The translations under genes were made by a program, and so were the position numbers. Below are positions 32,791 through 43,192 of a stretch of 64,000 nucleotides of DNA, in pieces (the stretch's first letter is position 1; each line of letters begins with the position of its first letter). This DNA comes from Ascaphus truei. Its lineage: Eukaryota > Chordata > Amphibia > Anura > Ascaphidae. Below the pieces are notes generated by a model that did no database searches, was not told the origin of the DNA, and worked only from the letters and a program-made list of their open reading frames with translations. The stretch lies in the NCBI GenBank assembly GCA_036426205.1, contig CM071573.1, positions 47,312,387 through 47,376,386 on the forward strand, read 5' to 3'.

Positions 32791-33144
32791 ACCCTATATA
32801 TCTTAACTGCCCTATACTACACCGAAATAACCTATAGTGCTTTCTTCCAGATCTGACTCAAGCTTCACACGGAAGACATCAGAATCCCCCCTAACCCAGA
32901 AGACAGGTAGGGAACACATCCCCTCCAATGTATAACATTGCCGGAATGAGGGTACCTGCGATCAGGTAAGATCCCAGACGGGATTGCTGCTTTAGATATT
33001 ATGAAGCGGGGACGTCCAGACACTTGTTAAGAGGTTCAGGAAACTAGTCATTCAAACCTGGCTTTTATTTCTAGATCCGACATTTAAACACACACATACA
33101 CACACACATAACAAGGACGAATTGTAGTATAATGTAATACAATA
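32791..33144. mobile_element. Internal right part of the hAT-like element
   Basis: Clean sequence resumes after the CT tract. Non-coding. From about 33130 it matches the 1490 region and forms the empty site for the 360-bp GC-rich insertion (AATACAATAAATACATTTAT, directly joined to GTCAAAAAC). Confidence 0.5.
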
Positions 33145-33499
33145 AATACATTTATGTCAAAAACTAATGTTCTGACTAGGAATTTATTAAATGTATTTTA
33201 TTAATATATTTTATTTCAAAGCGGGGTTGGGGGCGGGACTAGGGGCGGGACTAGGGGCGGGGTTGGGGGCGGGACTAGGTGGCGAGTAGATTTTTAGGTT
33301 AGGCGAGTAGATTTTTGGGTGATTTGTCGAACACTGTATATATATATATATCAAAGAGAGTGGCTCACCAGAACACATTTCTGTCTTTGACAGAAGGGGA
33401 TAAAAAGACATTTAGCATAGAAATGAAGGTTACTACAGTACTAGCAAAAAGGAGACTGCGGTCAGTTTTAGAGGCCACATCCTAAGGAAATATCCATAG

Positions 33500-33900
33500 A
33501 ATTGCAGATCCTTGAAAAAGCGCCAAAGTGGGCGTGAAACGCGTGGGAGAGTAGTTTGTGCTGTCAGTTTTTTTGTTTTTTATGTAGTTTAATAAAGAAG
33601 ATTTTTAACCTCTTTGCTGGTGAGTTCTTACCTTTTTTCACGGAGCGGATGGACAACTGATCCTTACCCTTTCCTGTTGTCACGTGAGAGGATCAGTGTT
33701 CACCACCGGATATTCACACAAGGGAGACGGTTCTGAGCAGCGTCAGGACTGCAGCTGGAAGGAAGGGGAGCAAAGCGGTGTTCTTACTGTGAGTAGCGCG
33801 TACTCCACACCGAGCACAGCCGGGGCTAGGGTGACAGAGTGAGTTATCTTCACATTACATTGTCCCCATTGCGTAGAATGGAAGGGCTCCGGCGCAACTG
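33500..33900 (+). mobile_element. PLE-type tail (plus strand) with hammerhead-like motif
   Basis: CCTTGAAAAAGCGCC...GGGCGTGAAACGCGTGGG (33513-33547) has the order core-stem II-GAAA-CGCG-U seen in PLE hammerheads, with a degraded first core. AATAAAG follows near 33590, then TTCTTACC. The same layout appears at 16640-16780 (minus), 48680-48760 and 53940-54040. Confidence 0.5.
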
Positions 33901-33904
33901 CGCA

Positions 33905-34662
33905 TGACAGACTCCAGAAGGTCCCGGATGAATTCAACAAACTTTATTGGCACAAAGAACACACTGGGGCTACACCACGATCTCCCCCTCTACGCATTTC
34001 ACCCTCTAGGATAGGGCTTCATCTCGGAGTGGGGAGACGTGGTATACGCCTGAACATTTATAATAAAAAGCCCGTGAAAACGGGTAAAGGTTATTAACCC
34101 CTTCATGGAAAAATTGCACATAGCGCCATAACATAATCATACATATGAGTATAAAGTACATATCTTTTATACTGTATAGGAGCCTGCATAGTGGGTTATA
34201 TCTATAATAACCACATTTGGCTCATCTCATTGCAAGGCAATTACATGAAGGGTGCTTAAAAAACTGTTTGCAACATTTCAAAGTGGTGTTATGCCCCTGA
34301 TCTTGTTAATCCATTGATAAACATGCAGCCTCAAAACATTTAGTCTAGGTAAGGCATAATTAGATGCATATAACACTAGAAATAAATTTTAAGTTATAAA
34401 TTGGAGCTGCTAACTGGAGTCATAATATTATGCAGGGGAAATGGCAAGAAAAAAATAGAAAAGGGGGGGGATGAGAGGGGGGGAGGGAAAGGGGAATAGG
34501 GGTTGGGAAAGGGAAAGAAAAGGAAAGAACAGACACGGTGGATACATAATAGAATATCTTAATCAAACAATTGTCTAGAATATTAAGATATGCAGAAAAC
34601 ACGGCATGTCGCAAAAACCTTACAGACTAGGAGATACATCTTATATTACATTATAAGAAACA
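33905..34662 (-). mobile_element. PLE-1 3' UTR
   Basis: Follows the PLE-1 stop codon on the minus strand. It contains a hammerhead-like motif (minus, about 33988-34026: GATGA, CCCT/AGGG stem, GAAATGCGTA) and then CAATAAAGTTTG, a polyadenylation-type signal, near 33945. The end of the element is near 33905. Confidence 0.5.
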
Positions 34663-36897
34663 TCATAGTTCCCATTCTATATTAAGTCCATTGGGTTGCA
34701 GGGTGTTCAATGCAAAAATCCAATGAGCCTCTCGTTGATACAAGATTTTGATCCGATCTCCTCCGCGAGGAGGTAAAGGAATGTGCTCAATGGCTAAACA
34801 TTGCAAAGAACCTACTGAACCCAATGGACAGGTGTTAAAATGTGAGGATACCGGATGCAACATATCATGATTACGATTAAGTCTCAGGTGCTCCAAGATG
34901 CGAATCTTAAGTACTCTGCTTGTAAGACCAACGTATTGTTTATTACATCCACATTGTAATAGGTAAACCACAAAAGATGTCTGACAAGACATAAAGGATT
35001 TAATCTTAAATGTACGTGTTTCATCACGGTTGGTAAAATATGTTGATTTTCTCATAAAGGAACAAATCTTACAATGACCGCATTTAAACGAACCCTGCAA
35101 TTTAGGATATAAGGATAATCTATTTTTCTTATGCGTATTGGGCTGTAACATACTCGGTGACAAGAGATTACCTAATGTAGCCGCTTTGTGAAAGACTACA
35201 CGAGGGCCAGTACAAACCATTTTTTGTAGCAATGGGTCCAAAGATAATGTGACCCAGTGCTTCTGAATTATTGATTTAATGGCATTGGCTTGTTCGCTGT
35301 AATTGGTAATGAAGTAGGGCGCATCAGTGTTGTCGAAAGGTGTACCTAGGCCAGATTTATCTAAATCCATATTGATTAGCAAATCTCTTTCAGTGCCCAG
35401 GGCTATTTCATAGGTTGTATCTAGGTCTTTTGTGGCATACCCTCTCGCCAGAAATCTGTCCCTCATCTCACCCGCCCTGTGTATAAAGGCCTCCAGAGAG
35501 GAACAGTTCCGACGCAAGCGAAGGAACTGGCCTCTCGGGATGCCTCTAACCAGAGGGCGGGAGTGACAACTTTTAGCATGGAGTAATGAATTCCTGGCAT
35601 TTTCTTTTCTAAAAATATCAGATTGGATTTTATTGTCAATATCAATATATAAATTGAGATCAAGAAATTGTATTTGATACATATCAAACACATGTGTAAA
35701 TCTGAGATTTAGTGTGTTGTCTGCCAGATAGACAAAAAACTTTTTTAGGTCCTCCTCCCCACCACTCCAAATCATGAGCAGGTCATCTATATAGCGCTTG
35801 TAGAATGCTATATGATGCCTGAAGGGATTTGAATCTCCAAACACGTGGGACATCTCCCACCAACCCATGAATAGGTTGGCATAGGAGGGGGCAAAAGAAG
35901 TCCCCGTGGCTGTCCCACGTGTTTGGAGATAAAACTGACGATCAAAGAGAAAATAATTGTGAGTGAGTGAAAATCTGATGCTGTCCAATAAAAAAGCAAT
36001 ATGTGCAGGGGAAAGAGAAGAATGATCAGTGAGAAAGAACTCCACAGCTGTGAGTCCATGGTCATGGTGAATAATGTTGTAAAGAGAAGCTACATCCAGT
36101 GTAACCCAGATGTAGTGAGTGTGCCACGTGAAAGGTGCTAAAAGTGCTAAAACATGCTTGGTATCCAAAATGTGTGAAGGTAAGGTGTGCACAAGTGGTT
36201 GTAAAAAGTGATCTATGTATTGAGAAAGGTGCTCTCCCAGGGATCCAATACTGGAGATGATTGGTCTACCTGGGGGTGAATGAAGTGTTTTGTGAATTTT
36301 GGGGAGGTGCTGAAAGATGGGTCTGATGGGATCTGGAGTAGTGATGAAGTCTCGCTCAGTGGGTGTGAGAATCTGTAAAATCCCACCTTCATCCATAAGG
36401 TCAGCAAATTCTCTGGGGAATTGAGGGGTCGGATCGCTGGCAAGGGCTTCATACGCCTCAGGATCACCAAGCTGCCGCTGAGCCTCTGACACATAGTAAT
36501 CCCTGTCGAGAACCACTGTTGCGCCCCCTTTATCAGCTTTTCTAATAAGAATAAGGTCATTGTCAGCAAGTGATCTAATGACCACCCTTTGATCTAATGT
36601 AAGATTATCAACATGTGATCCATATGTTCTGGATCCTTTTTCTCCTACTCCCTTTGCAAGAAGTGAAATATCTCTTTCTATGGCTTTTTGAAAGATGTCA
36701 ATGTATTGCCCCTTCATATGAGAAGGGTTGAATGTAGATTTCTTTTTGAAACCCGAGTTGGTTCTGCCCTGAAAATCTATAGGGTTATCTACCGTGTTAT
36801 TTTCCGTAAAGAGATCTGTCAGATCTTGCTGGTAGCATTGATCTTGAAAGCCTAAGGGGATAGAAATAACAGGGTTAACGTCAAAAATTGGTAACAT
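34663..36897 (-). CDS. PLE-1 reverse transcriptase with GIY-YIG endonuclease
   Basis: 744 open codons from a downstream Met. Domains in order: DKGGATVVLD (122-131), LPKIHKTLHSPPGRPIIS (198-215), VTLDVASLYNIIHHDHGL (265-282; RT motif A), TRGTATGTSFAPSYANLF (326-343; motif B), the catalytic YIDD (369-372), QFLDLNLYI (410-418), RGQFLRLRRNCS (455-466), the zinc-finger-like CGHCKIC (606-612), the GIY-YIG core VVYLLQCGCNKQYVGLTSR (643-661), RGGDRIK and LNTLQPNGLN at the C-terminus. PLEs use the RT and endonuclease together for target-primed insertion. The annotated Met is probably not the native start: the same protein continues upstream to the ORF1 overlap, across an in-frame TGA (36942-36944) and a one-base shift at an A-run (36924-36930). 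The KCGHCxxC pattern suggests the Neptune group. Confidence 0.92.
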   Translation of the reverse strand: MLPIFDVNPVISIPLGFQDQCYQQDLTDLFTENNTVDNPIDFQGRTNSGFKKKSTFNPSHMKGQYIDIFQKAIERDISLLAKGVGEKGSRTYGSHVDNLTLDQRVVIRSLADNDLILIRKADKGGATVVLDRDYYVSEAQRQLGDPEAYEALASDPTPQFPREFADLMDEGGILQILTPTERDFITTPDPIRPIFQHLPKIHKTLHSPPGRPIISSIGSLGEHLSQYIDHFLQPLVHTLPSHILDTKHVLALLAPFTWHTHYIWVTLDVASLYNIIHHDHGLTAVEFFLTDHSSLSPAHIAFLLDSIRFSLTHNYFLFDRQFYLQTRGTATGTSFAPSYANLFMGWWEMSHVFGDSNPFRHHIAFYKRYIDDLLMIWSGGEEDLKKFFVYLADNTLNLRFTHVFDMYQIQFLDLNLYIDIDNKIQSDIFRKENARNSLLHAKSCHSRPLVRGIPRGQFLRLRRNCSSLEAFIHRAGEMRDRFLARGYATKDLDTTYEIALGTERDLLINMDLDKSGLGTPFDNTDAPYFITNYSEQANAIKSIIQKHWVTLSLDPLLQKMVCTGPRVVFHKAATLGNLLSPSMLQPNTHKKNRLSLYPKLQGSFKCGHCKICSFMRKSTYFTNRDETRTFKIKSFMSCQTSFVVYLLQCGCNKQYVGLTSRVLKIRILEHLRLNRNHDMLHPVSSHFNTCPLGSVGSLQCLAIEHIPLPPRGGDRIKILYQREAHWIFALNTLQPNGLNIEWEL

Positions 36898-37166
36898 GGT
36901 GTTTTTAGTTCCAATCCTAGAGGAAAAAAATGTTTAAGAGTTCATTTACGTGTAAATTTGTAAACATCCACCATGGTGGAGAAGAGGTTAAATTGTGTAC
37001 TGGGTGCAAAGGATAGTCCAAGATGTAAGATAGACAATTCGGACTGTGTAAGTTCATACTTAGAGATATTTATGACGTTACTGTTCGTAATGTCTAGGTC
37101 TTTAATCTCTTTGACGGCTTCCCACTGTAAATTTTTCCTTCTGCCTTTTCGTGTCTTTCCCCGTTT
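36898..37166 (-). pseudogene. PLE-1 ORF2 N-terminal part, overlapping ORF1 in the -1 frame
   Basis: In the frame one base upstream of ORF1, minus-strand translation gives a basic stretch KKRGKTRKGRRKN, then VKEIKDLDITNSNV, then LGLSFAPSTQFNLF and VDVYKFTRK, where a TGA stops it. The LGLSFAP segment matches ERGLSFAPTHR of PLE-2 ORF2, so this is real coding sequence, not UTR. The TGA and a one-base loss at the following homopolymer disconnect it from the 744-codon ORF. Confidence 0.7.
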
Positions 37167-37714
37167 TTTGAAGACTTTTGACTGGCCGCTCTGCTCGGAT
37201 GAATCATCTCACTGGATGCAGCATTGTCCTCTCCGGATGATGGACAAAAGTCACTCTCAGAAAAGGAGAAAGAAACTGCATGGGGTGTTATTTCATTATC
37301 TTTTGAACCCTTAAGGATGGATTTATTGCCACTACCCTCTTTATAGGATTTCTTTGATCTCGGTTTACCCTTATTTCTAGAGGATAATTTTTGCCATATG
37401 TAAATTTGGTGTGCCTCATAGTCAGCTTTATCCCTCTCGAATTTCGTTTGTTTGTTTAACATAATGATTTTTTCTTGCTTATTCAGTTTGTTGGCTATTT
37501 TGGAATCAAGTTCTTTGAAATTCTCCATATGGGAAAAGGCTTGTAATTTCTTTTGTAATTCTGCCACTTGTTTGGACACAGCCTTATTTTCTTGGGCTTT
37601 ATATTGTATAATAAAGTCCATTAACTTAAACGAACAATCATTAAGAATGAGGCACCACTGTCGTTCAAATTCTCCATTGACAAATCCAAAAGATGGTGTT
37701 TTTGTGTGGCGCAC
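37094..37714 (-). CDS. PLE-1 ORF1: coiled-coil, basic, RNA-binding-like protein
   Basis: 206 codons. Residues about 45-95 are heptad-like and charged (coiled-coil likely: VAELQKKLQAFSH...), followed by KQTKFERDKADYEAHQIYIW (about 89-108), which matches KKGKFDRDLSDYKLGKVYKW in PLE-2 ORF1. A Lys/Ser-rich tail and an acidic Ser patch follow. Near the end the heptamer A AAA AAC (37169-37163) is in the phase required for -1 frameshifting, and the -1 frame carries the N-terminus of the RT ORF. The role is unknown; a gag-like or nucleic-acid-binding function is an inference. Confidence 0.75.
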   Translation of the reverse strand: MRHTKTPSFGFVNGEFERQWCLILNDCSFKLMDFIIQYKAQENKAVSKQVAELQKKLQAFSHMENFKELDSKIANKLNKQEKIIMLNKQTKFERDKADYEAHQIYIWQKLSSRNKGKPRSKKSYKEGSGNKSILKGSKDNEITPHAVSFSFSESDFCPSSGEDNAASSEMIHPSRAASQKSSKNGERHEKAEGKIYSGKPSKRLKT

Positions 37715-38750
37715 CTCCTACCCAGCCCACATGATTACACTGACACCATTTGGTGCAATTGCTGAACACCGAAGCGCAGGACAGGCTTTTCTTTGGATTT
37801 GGATTTTGTCCCCATTGCGGTTAGCCCTCTTTGTTACCCCCATCATTATGCTTTGTATTCACAGCCCTTCAACCCACATGTTCCGGTGTCAACTCCTTTG
37901 AATATACATTATTCGTTATTGCCTTTTCAGGCATTGTTGCCCATTACTCTTGGAGCTTGTACACGGTTGTCTTTCTAGGTAGTACTGTAGAGTTTGAATA
38001 AAAATAATAATAATAATAACAGAAACCCTATCAGGGAGGACGCTCAGTGAATGCACTAAAAGGAAGCGCATGGCAATAGGAAAAATACCTCTCACCAATT
38101 AAGTGGAAATATTGACATCTACCTAGAAAAAGGGCACACAGTCTTGCGTGATGGTGACATAACAACATAGTTTTGCTCCTTTTAATTATCATGCCAGTGA
38201 GGTACAGTATAATTATTTAATGGATGTACGCGATAACCTCAAATTTCTATACTGCTCACCCACACCTTCTCCTGGAGAGGTGCTAATTAAAAGCTAAACT
38301 GTCTTACCATCTAAAAATAAATGATGTGCATTTAAAAGATGAATTATAAGTTGACCTACATTGTGGGCGTGTTCCATAATTTTCCATGTTTGGCCATAAT
38401 AAATAATGTTTTTCTCCTTGGCCAACAACCCCGGCCAGTGACATGTATGTGAAGTAAAACGCATATCTTCCATAGGACTTATTCCCCATTCTTACCAAAA
38501 ATCTTTGAGGTAGACACAAGTTAAGGAAAACACGCAGCCTTGTGTTTATGGCTCAGGAATATTAATTGAAGCAGATCGAAACCTCCATGTTCAAAGTCAC
38601 CGTGTCAATTAGTATATACACATGAAATAATTATTTCATTTACTGGTCCTTGATCATTATAAAAAAAAGCAGAATTGTTTAGGAATATGTTGATGCCTTT
38701 AATTCTGAGCATGAGTTAGTTCCCTCAGGTTTAGTGAATGGACTTTATTC
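37715..38750. other. PLE-1 5' flank, then unassigned sequence
   Basis: 37715-37980 may be the 5' UTR of PLE-1. The rest is AT-rich with no recognised gene or element; a short (AAT)n lies at about 38003-38020. Confidence 0.4.
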
Positions 38751-38956
38751 AAGTCCCCGTTTGCCGCAAGGATACTGCGATCAACGTTGTTCAATGGCGA
38801 CCATCAGCACTTCCGCGTCTGCGCATGCAGCAGGGTACGGTGGCTCACGAGGGACTGGACTCTTCCTCACCAGCTAAGGAGTCTTCAGAGGACCAAAAAC
38901 CCTACACGTTTTGCCTACTTTCCAGTTCGGCTTCCCCTTGCGGCAAACGGGGACTT
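38751..38956. repeat. Inverted repeat pair, candidate small MITE
   Basis: AAGTCCCCGTTTGCCGCAAG (38751-38770; pairing extends one base further) is the exact reverse complement of the sequence at 38936-38956, 206 bp outer to outer. The interior is CpG-rich with GCGCATGC. No target duplication was found. Confidence 0.7.
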
Positions 38957-39486
38957 ACACTATGACTATTTCGGTTCCAGAGGCAGTTCCAGAGTGGCGA
39001 GAGTGTGCCCTTGAAGCACTCATTATGATTTACTTTTCGGGAGAATGTGAGTGTGTCCATCCCCCTTGAATCTAATAATTTGTGCATTAAAACTGTATTA
39101 TGCTATGTACTCCTCTTTGTTTTTCAAGAGAGAGTCACGCGTGATCAGACCATCTTTATGCAGACATATGTGAGTGATTTGTTCACTTAACCACTTTCAC
39201 ACCACTTTCACTGGGTTAATCTTAGTAAAAGTTCATTGTGTGCCAGCACTCTATTGCGCTTTATATTTTTCCACTAACACTTTTACATGATATTCTAGAT
39301 ATTGTTTATTTAAAGCTGCACAGAGGCTTATTTTGTTTTAGTTTTGCGCTTCTCTACAGTATATCACTTATTTCACTTCATTTGATACCTTTTATATCTT
39401 AATGCATAGAATCAAAACCTCTGTATTTACAGTTCCAACAGCTGGATCTTCTTGCTTGAATAACTTTGATATGATATAGATTCACA
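38957..39486. other. Unassigned stretch
   Basis: AT-rich, non-coding, nothing recognised. Confidence 0.4.
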
Positions 39487-39488
39487 TA

Positions 39489-39885
39489 CTGCACCGACAC
39501 ACTTTATTCGAGCAAATACCCAGTATGTACCTGGCAGATACCTGGAATGCGCCACTCCTCACCTCTGACAAGCCCCGTTGCGTTTGCCTTCCCAGCCTGG
39601 GTTCATGCCTGGCTGACGGGCGGCTGATCTGTTAAATGATAATGATTAGGATTTAATAGGCTGCAATGCTTCGCGTGTCTACCAGATGGCATAAATTCAT
39701 GAATTGTAATGCAGTATATATATATATACTGTGCAGTATTGCAGCCAGCGGGAATAAAATGCTTCAATCCCTGCTTGGAAAATACCTCAATGCACTCGGG
39801 CAGAAAACAGTCACAAACCTCAATACACCCGGGTATACCCGAATTCGTGGGACTAGCCGAGCTCGAATAAAGTGTGTCGCCAGTG
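39489..39885. mobile_element. TA-flanked DNA element, copy C (397 bp)
   Basis: The left end CTGCACCGACACACTTTATT and the reverse complement of the right end CACTGGCGACACACTTTATT are terminal inverted repeats, followed by CGAG on both arms. TA flanks both sides (39487-39488, 39886-39887). The termini match the 360-bp GC-rich elements at 1515 and 48100, but the body is different and less GC-rich. Non-autonomous. Confidence 0.75.
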
Positions 39886-39899
39886 TAAGAACCTGAGGG

Positions 39900-40960
39900 C
39901 CTGTCTGTAATGAATGGTACAAAGGAAAGCTGACATTGTACATGCAACAGCAAAATAACAAAATCCACAGTTCTGAAGACTTTCCTGTTGGTTGTTTGTA
40001 GAGGGAGAAAGGGGGTGGCCCGGTATTAAAGGGGTTGCACCCCATATGGCATTCCCCTGACCTCACCAGAGAGACAAGGGGTAAACTGGACTGCGGTCCA
40101 GGGATGAGGTTTGCACCTTGTTTGTTGTACCTTGAAAATGTCTGTTCCCCTTTTACCATGTTTCATTATAATCCTGTATTTTAATGTTTTAAAGTGCATT
40201 TCTGTATCTCCAGTTCTGGAGGTCACAGAGAGTTCATATTTGGCCAATATGTGGAGTCACGGTAGGCATTAAAACTGGCAAAGGTCGACCCACTGAGCCC
40301 ACCAGAATGGAACTTATTAGTATGTGTAGATATTAAAGTGTATATGTATTTTATTTTGGATCTGTTCTGAAAATGCAGACGCCATTTGCTAGACTTATAG
40401 GTCATGAAGGGCAGACGGCTTAGTAGCCTAAGCACGGTGATCAAAAAGTCAACTGCCTTGATTGTTACCCAATGTCTAGGGATTAAGTGTTAATCAATCA
40501 ACAAATTCTGCCAGTCTGATTGTTGCCTGAGGGCATGGGTTAGTCTGTTAGTCTGTGTCTCCACATTAGAGAGTGAATACAGATAATTGTTCACCAATAG
40601 GCTGTGTTCAATGTTAAGAATAGGGTTGCACAGGTATATAAACTGTGTCAACCCTACAGTTTTTAGTTGTGCTGGAGTTGTGCTTCTGATACCATCTTGA
40701 ATGTCACTGGATTGCTGGAGTTGTGCTTCTGATTCCACCTGGAATGTCACTGGATTGATGGAGAATTGCTATTGGATACTTCTCCATTCCCCAACCCTAA
40801 GTAAGTGTTATCTTCTTGCCTGTTAATTGTACTATATTGCTGTGTTCACCTTATTTAAGGAATAAATTATATTTTATTATATCTAAGCCTCGTTCAGTTC
40901 AACCCAGATATTTGGTGTTCAATATATCTTGTCATAAGCTACCGTGACATTGTTATTGTA
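39900..40960 (+). promoter_or_regulatory. Candidate LTR or promoter-like region
   Basis: A TATA-like GGTATATAAAC (40633-40643), a polyadenylation-type AATAAA (40861-40866) and a terminal CCGTGACA near 40950 are arranged as in an LTR. A 43-bp unit is repeated exactly in tandem position (40671-40713, 40714-40756). Ends are not established. Confidence 0.35.
40671..40756. repeat. Two-copy 43-bp tandem repeat
   Basis: Both units start GCTGGAGTTGTGCTTCTGAT and end GAATGTCACTGGATT, with a few substitutions between them, just downstream of the TATA-like box. Confidence 0.9.
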
Positions 40961-41980
40961 TGCTAGAGACAAGCAGCTGCAGGGAAACTTTCGCATGAGC
41001 TCACAAACTAGGCAAAATGTGCCCCCTTTGATTCGCGTAAAAAGTCATGGCTGAGTCAGAGTTTGTAGTTACCGGAGATAAGGAATGTGCATTGCAATTT
41101 CTTGTAATATGTCAATTTGCTAAAATCTTTAAAATCACTAGATTTGTCTACTGACTGGAAATTTGCTTAAGATTCACTTAATTAAACTATAAAAAGGGCA
41201 CACACGCCATGTGTCGCTCAGTGCATGACAATATTTTGCTTAAACCTGCAGTCCAAGCAATATCCTACGTGTATGTGTGTTTTTTTTTTCAAATAAATCA
41301 GTTCTGTACTTTGAGAAAGTACTTGTAGCATTTTTTTAAAACAACTCGGAATGACATTTTTAATGTATTATAATATAACAAGCATTTTTTGTTTCTATAG
41401 CAACCATTTACAAAGTCCATCCCCTTCCTCTTCTGAAACAGACTCTGGCACACCCCTTTTTGAGCACTGTCCTCTCTCTCGCAGTGCACCAATTGTATCT
41501 AGTGACTGCCTGGTTACAAAAATAGCCAGCTTGGACTGCTGTTTTAAGGCCTGCAAAATAACAACATTATTAGCCGTTGATGAAAAAATTAACAAGAACT
41601 CAAATTTGGGGAAAAAACGCTTGAAAGTTTGCACAGTTTTATCCATCTGGATTTAGCACCTGCAGTAAACAGAGTCCAAGCTGTGCCAGAACGGGGCCTT
41701 CACATGGCTGCATTAAATAAAGACTCATTATATCTGGTATTTTTCGGAAGTATCGGCTACAGTAAAGGTTTCAGCACACCCACTTAGTATTAAAAACATT
41801 CTCCTTAATACAGCACCACCCACACCCTCTTTCCTTACTGGTCACTGCCCATTACAGGAGCAATCACTCCAAAGACCAACGTGCACTAATGACTATGACA
41901 TGTTTAAAGGGTTACATCTGGGTGATTGGTGCTCTTTATTTTAGTTACTGTATAAACAGGGTGAGAGGAGACTCAAAGCG
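40961..41980. other. Unassigned stretch
   Basis: No convincing coding sequence. An AATAAAGACTC signal at 41715-41725 resembles one at 42707, suggesting a related decayed LTR. Confidence 0.35.
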
Positions 41981-42290
41981 GTTTTACATAGTTACATAGT
42001 AGATGAGGTTGAAAAAAGACATACATCCATCAAGTTCAACCTGTGCTAAATATAGACAACAGATACGTTATCCTATATCCGTACTTACAGTATATTGATC
42101 CAGAGGAAGGCAAACAAAAAACCCCAGTGAAATATCACCTAATGATATCTCATAGGGGGAAAATAAATTCCTTCCTGACTCCAAATATTGCCAATCAGAT
42201 TACTCCCTGGATCAACATCCTTCCCATGTTTACTTATTTGGTATATCCCTGTATACCTTTCTTTCTAAAAAATGTCCAACATTTTTTTTT
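41981..42290. repeat. Dispersed amphibian repeat, unclassified
   Basis: Includes ACATAGTTACATAGTAGATG, GAGGTTGAAAAAAGACATAC, CCATCAAGTTCAACCT and TTCCTTCCTGACTCCAAATA. I recall this block as common in frog genomic sequence. The class is not certain, and a repeat-library search would settle it. Confidence 0.6.
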
Positions 42291-42349
42291 TTAAATATAG
42301 CCACGTATGGTCCAGCTAATTTTCTGCCCTCCTGTCGCATAAGTTCTGA

Positions 42350-42975
42350 TAACTACAGACAGTGACAGGCTATCCTGTGGGGTTTAACCGTCCCCCCCAC
42401 CTCACGCAGCCTCCCTGAGTGGCAGGAGAGGTGGTGACATTAGGTCTGTGTTGCAGCCAATCATGGTCCAGGCCCTGTGCCATCCCCTTTTGAATTATGG
42501 AGGATGCCTTCCAAATTATAGTGTCAGTGTGTGCCTTCCCACTCGGGGAAGGGAGAGGAGCTCAGCCCCTCCTGGGGCAGAGTGAACCAAGATCTGTGCA
42601 GAATACAAGGCCTCAACATTATCTGCTGGCCAGCACCATCCAAGGGCCTGAAACCCATTCTCCACTATATGCAACGCTGTTATACCATCTGCAGTGACTG
42701 CATCAAATAAAGACTCTTTTATATACTTCTGACTAAGTCGCAGTCTATTGGACAGAAGTATAGGAGAAAACAACTGTCATGGTAGGGACTGTCTGCAGCT
42801 CTGCTGTAGCCTTCCATGACTGGAGGCGCTGTCACCGAATGAAAAGAACCTGAGGATCACCTAAAGCCTGTCCTGTTCCCCACAACATTGCGGACGCTTA
42901 TCTCTCCTGGACCCTCACTGGTAACCAGCACCACACGGACCTGTTGCCTAGGCAAAATCTCCCGGGGGAGGGAGG
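42350..42975 (+). mobile_element. Candidate LTR with leader
   Basis: Contains AATAAAGACTC (42707-42717) and, at 42822, CATGACTGGAGGCGCTGTCA, which could be an LTR end followed by a primer-binding site. The block 42790-42975 recurs at 45242-45380. LTR start not determined. Confidence 0.4.
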
Positions 42976-43192
42976 GGGGGAAGAAGCAGTGCTACAAATG
43001 GAGGCGATGCTGATATGCAGCAACAGGGCAGGCTTTCAGAGACTTTGCAGCCAGCAGCAGTAAAAGAGACTGGGGCTGAGCCCCTGATGCTACTCCAGGG
43101 ACCCTGGGCACCCATCCGCCTTAGGAAGGGGACCCCTCTCCCTGAGGCGACACCAGGGAGGGGGTTGCCTAGACCCTTACAAGGATAGGCTG

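Noticed and set aside
41351..41656. Overlapping ORFs on both strands, up to 101 codons
   Set aside because: No recognisable domain, both strands open over the same bases, and repeats all around. Not enough to call a gene.
42822..42845. Firm tRNA primer-binding site assignment
   Set aside because: TGGAGGCGCTGTCACC follows a plausible LTR end, but I could not match it to a specific tRNA 3' end, so it is only noted in the LTR entry.
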